Source: Geodermatophilus normandii
GTDB lineage: Bacteria; Actinomycetota; Actinomycetes; Mycobacteriales; Geodermatophilaceae
Assembly (NCBI RefSeq): GCF_003182485.1
Contig: NZ_QGTX01000001.1
Location: forward strand, 4,054,001 to 4,118,000
DNA: 64,000 nt
Reading direction: 5' to 3'
Below the pieces are notes generated by a model. The model did no database searches. It was not told where the DNA came from and saw only the letters and a program-made list of their open reading frames with translations. Positions 62,358 through 64,000 of this stretch are shown here, piece by piece. Position 1 is the stretch's first letter. Each line of letters starts with the position of its first letter. The position numbers and the translations under genes were made by a program.

Positions 62358-64000
62358 GTGAGCGGTCCGGTGCAGCTGAGAGTCGCGATGGCCCAGGTCG
62401 ACACCCGCGTCGGCGACCTGGAGGGCAACGCCGCGCTCGTCGTCGAGTGGGCGCGCAGGGCCGCCTCCGACGGCGCGCACCTCGTCGTCTTCCCGGAGAT
62501 GACGCTCACCGGCTACCCCGCCGAGGACCTGGTGCTGCGCGAGTCCTTCGCCCGCGCCAGCGAGCAGGCGCTCACCGACCTCGCCGGCACGCTGGAGCGG
62601 GAGGGGCTCGGGGAGGTCGCCGTCGTCGTCGGGTACCTGGCGCACACCGAGGGCCTCGCGGGGGTCGACACGCCACCGAGCGACGAGGAGACCCTCGACG
62701 ACGAGCGGCCCGGCGACGCCAACCCCCGCCGCGGCCAGCCCCGCAACGCCGCCGCGCTGGTGCACGGCGGGCGGGTGGTGGGCCGCTACGCCAAGCGGCA
62801 CCTGCCCAACTACGGCGTCTTCGACGAGGCCCGCTACTTCGTCCCCGGCAGCGAGCTGCAGGTCGTGCGGGTCCACGGCGTGGACGTCGCGCTGACCATC
62901 TGCGAGGACCTGTGGGTCGAGGGCGGGCCGTGCGGCGTGGCGGGGCAGGCCGGCGTCGACCTCATCGTGTCCCCCAACGCCTCGCCCTACGAGCGGGCCA
63001 AGGACGACCTGCGGCTGCCGCTGGTCCGCCGCCGCGCCGCCGAGGCCAACGCGCCGATCGTCTACTGCAACCAGGTCGGCGGGCAGGACGAGCTCGTCTT
63101 CGACGGCGACTCCCTCGCCGTCTCCGCCGACGGGGAGCTGCTCGCCCGGGCGCCGCAGTTCGTCGAGCACCTGCTGTGCGTCGACCTCACCCTCGACCCG
63201 GCGCGCGTCCCGCAGCGGCGCGAGGGCCGGATCGGGCCGATGACGGTGACCCGGACGGTGCTGTCCGAGGAGCCGGTGGCCGCCTTCGAGCCGCAGCCCG
63301 GGCACGTCGCCGACCCGCTGAGCGACTGCGAGGAGGTCTGGCGGGCTCTGGTGCTGGGCCTGCGGGACTTCATCGACAAGAACGGCTTCCCGTCGGTGGT
63401 GTTCGGCCTGTCCGGCGGGATCGACTCGGCGCTGGTGGCCGCGCTGTCGGTGGACGCGCTCGGCGCCGACCGGGTGCACGCGGTCGCGCTGCCCTCCCGG
63501 TGGTCCTCGGAGCACTCGCTGGCCGACGCCGGGGACAGCGCCCGGCGGCTGGGGCTGCACTACTCCACCGTGCCGATCGCGCCGATGGTCGACGCCTTCG
63601 AGGGGCAGGTCGAGCTGTCGGGGACGGCGGCGGAGAACCTGCAGGCGCGCATCCGCGGCACGCTGCTCATGGGGCTGTCCAACCAGCACGGGCACCTGCT
63701 GCTGGCCACCAGCAACAAGAGCGAGGTCGCCGTCGGCTACTCCACGCTCTACGGCGACGCCGCCGGCGGGTTCGCGCCGATCAAGGACGTGCCCAAGACG
63801 CTGGTGTGGGAGCTGTCCCGCTGGCGCAACGCCTACGCACGGGAGCGCGGGGAGACCGAGCCCATCCCGCAGAACTCCATCGACAAGCCGCCGTCGGCGG
63901 AGCTCGCGCCCGGGCAGAAGGACAGCGACTCGCTGCCCTCCTACGAGGAGCTCGACGCCGTCATCGCCGACTACGTCGACCGCGACCTCGGGATGGCCGA
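62358..64000 (+). CDS. nadE: Glutamine-dependent NAD+ synthetase, cut by window end
   Basis: NadE amidates nicotinate adenine dinucleotide using glutamine. The first 547 codons are present. The N-terminal nitrilase-type glutaminase domain (about 1-270) shows its triad: Glu in FPEMTLTGYP (about 46), Lys in AKRHLPNYGVFDE (about 145) and Cys in TICEDLW (about 181). The synthetase domain has the PP-loop VFGLSGGIDSALV (about 348-360), NLQARIRGTLLM and LATSNKSEVAVGYSTLYGD. The GTG start follows a GAGACT hexamer by 7 nt. Divergent from glnA2. Confidence 0.96.
   Translation, partial: MSGPVQLRVAMAQVDTRVGDLEGNAALVVEWARRAASDGAHLVVFPEMTLTGYPAEDLVLRESFARASEQALTDLAGTLEREGLGEVAVVVGYLAHTEGLAGVDTPPSDEETLDDERPGDANPRRGQPRNAAALVHGGRVVGRYAKRHLPNYGVFDEARYFVPGSELQVVRVHGVDVALTICEDLWVEGGPCGVAGQAGVDLIVSPNASPYERAKDDLRLPLVRRRAAEANAPIVYCNQVGGQDELVFDGDSLAVSADGELLARAPQFVEHLLCVDLTLDPARVPQRREGRIGPMTVTRTVLSEEPVAAFEPQPGHVADPLSDCEEVWRALVLGLRDFIDKNGFPSVVFGLSGGIDSALVAALSVDALGADRVHAVALPSRWSSEHSLADAGDSARRLGLHYSTVPIAPMVDAFEGQVELSGTAAENLQARIRGTLLMGLSNQHGHLLLATSNKSEVAVGYSTLYGDAAGGFAPIKDVPKTLVWELSRWRNAYARERGETEPIPQNSIDKPPSAELAPGQKDSDSLPSYEELDAVIADYVDRDLGMA

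Overview
The window is very G+C-rich, uses GTG starts freely, and is dense in Ala/Gly/Arg/Val codons. Gene order matches a conserved actinobacterial chromosomal block (M. tuberculosis Rv2196-Rv2222c: qcrB, ctaF, ctaC, asnB, erpA-like, gcvT, pepA/pepB, dlaT, TIGR01777 protein, lipB, lipA, DUF4191, RDD, glnA1, glnE, glnA2). Together with the GTG/leaderless style and accessory families (DUF3618, DUF4235, DUF4389, DUF4386), this suggests a Geodermatophilaceae-like actinomycete (Blastococcus, Geodermatophilus or Modestobacter type). The genus is inference.

Layout. 0-7.4 kb: end of a protein that may be QcrB, cytochrome oxidase subunits ctaF and ctaC, two small membrane proteins, asnB, an ErpA-type Fe-S carrier, a DUF3043 protein and an aldo/keto reductase. 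7.5-10.2 kb: a small protein and a membrane-protein cluster (holin-like, DUF3618, DUF4235, YihY). 10.2-17.4 kb: gcvT diverging from pepA, lpdA and the two-lipoyl-domain E2 (sucB/dlaT), then a TIGR01777 epimerase. 17.4-22.3 kb: a Ser/Thr kinase whose N-lobe is split by two single-base shifts, a flavin oxidoreductase, peptidase E-like protein, lipB and an F420/FMN split-barrel protein. 22.3-25.4 kb: leuS behind a leader with an 11-codon peptide containing three consecutive Leu codons and a terminator. 25.4-33.4 kb: a GGDEF-EAL protein, a helical membrane protein, lipA, DUF4191, GNAT, RDD and glnA1 with a GlnR-type operator.

33.4-42.2 kb looks like a decayed integrated segment. It is bracketed by an 18-bp direct repeat and a 20-bp inverted repeat (19/20), has a C-terminal tyrosine-integrase remnant just inside the left end, and carries a five-gene ATGA-coupled operon (small protein, DUF4386, quinone-type oxidoreductase, ABC ATPase, ABC permease) behind a large LuxR-type (LAL/MalT-like) regulator gene. 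A triple half-site operator lies between regulator and operon. The right part holds a broken zinc-ribbon gene, a small secreted protein and the remnant of a tandem copy of it. 42.2-56.9 kb continues as accessory DNA: DUF1579-like and CPBP genes amid dihydrofolate-reductase-like fragments, an SLC1-type symporter, a DUF4389 protein, a two-component pair, an acidic-tailed protein, yidD, a MetE-like methyltransferase, a secreted 5'-nucleotidase, DUF1353, an MFS transporter, and a heme-oxygenase-like iron enzyme facing a CDGSH protein.

56.9-64 kb returns to the conserved block: glnE (adenylylates GlnA1), a class I glutamine amidotransferase, glnA2, and the start of nadE. Functional themes are aerobic respiration (ctaC/ctaF), 2-oxoacid dehydrogenase and lipoate supply (lpdA, sucB, lipB, lipA, gcvT) and nitrogen assimilation with its control (glnA1, GlnR box, glnE, glnA2, asnB, nadE). 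At least a dozen genes have a TANNNT -10 hexamer 6-8 nt before the start codon, which points to widespread leaderless transcripts.
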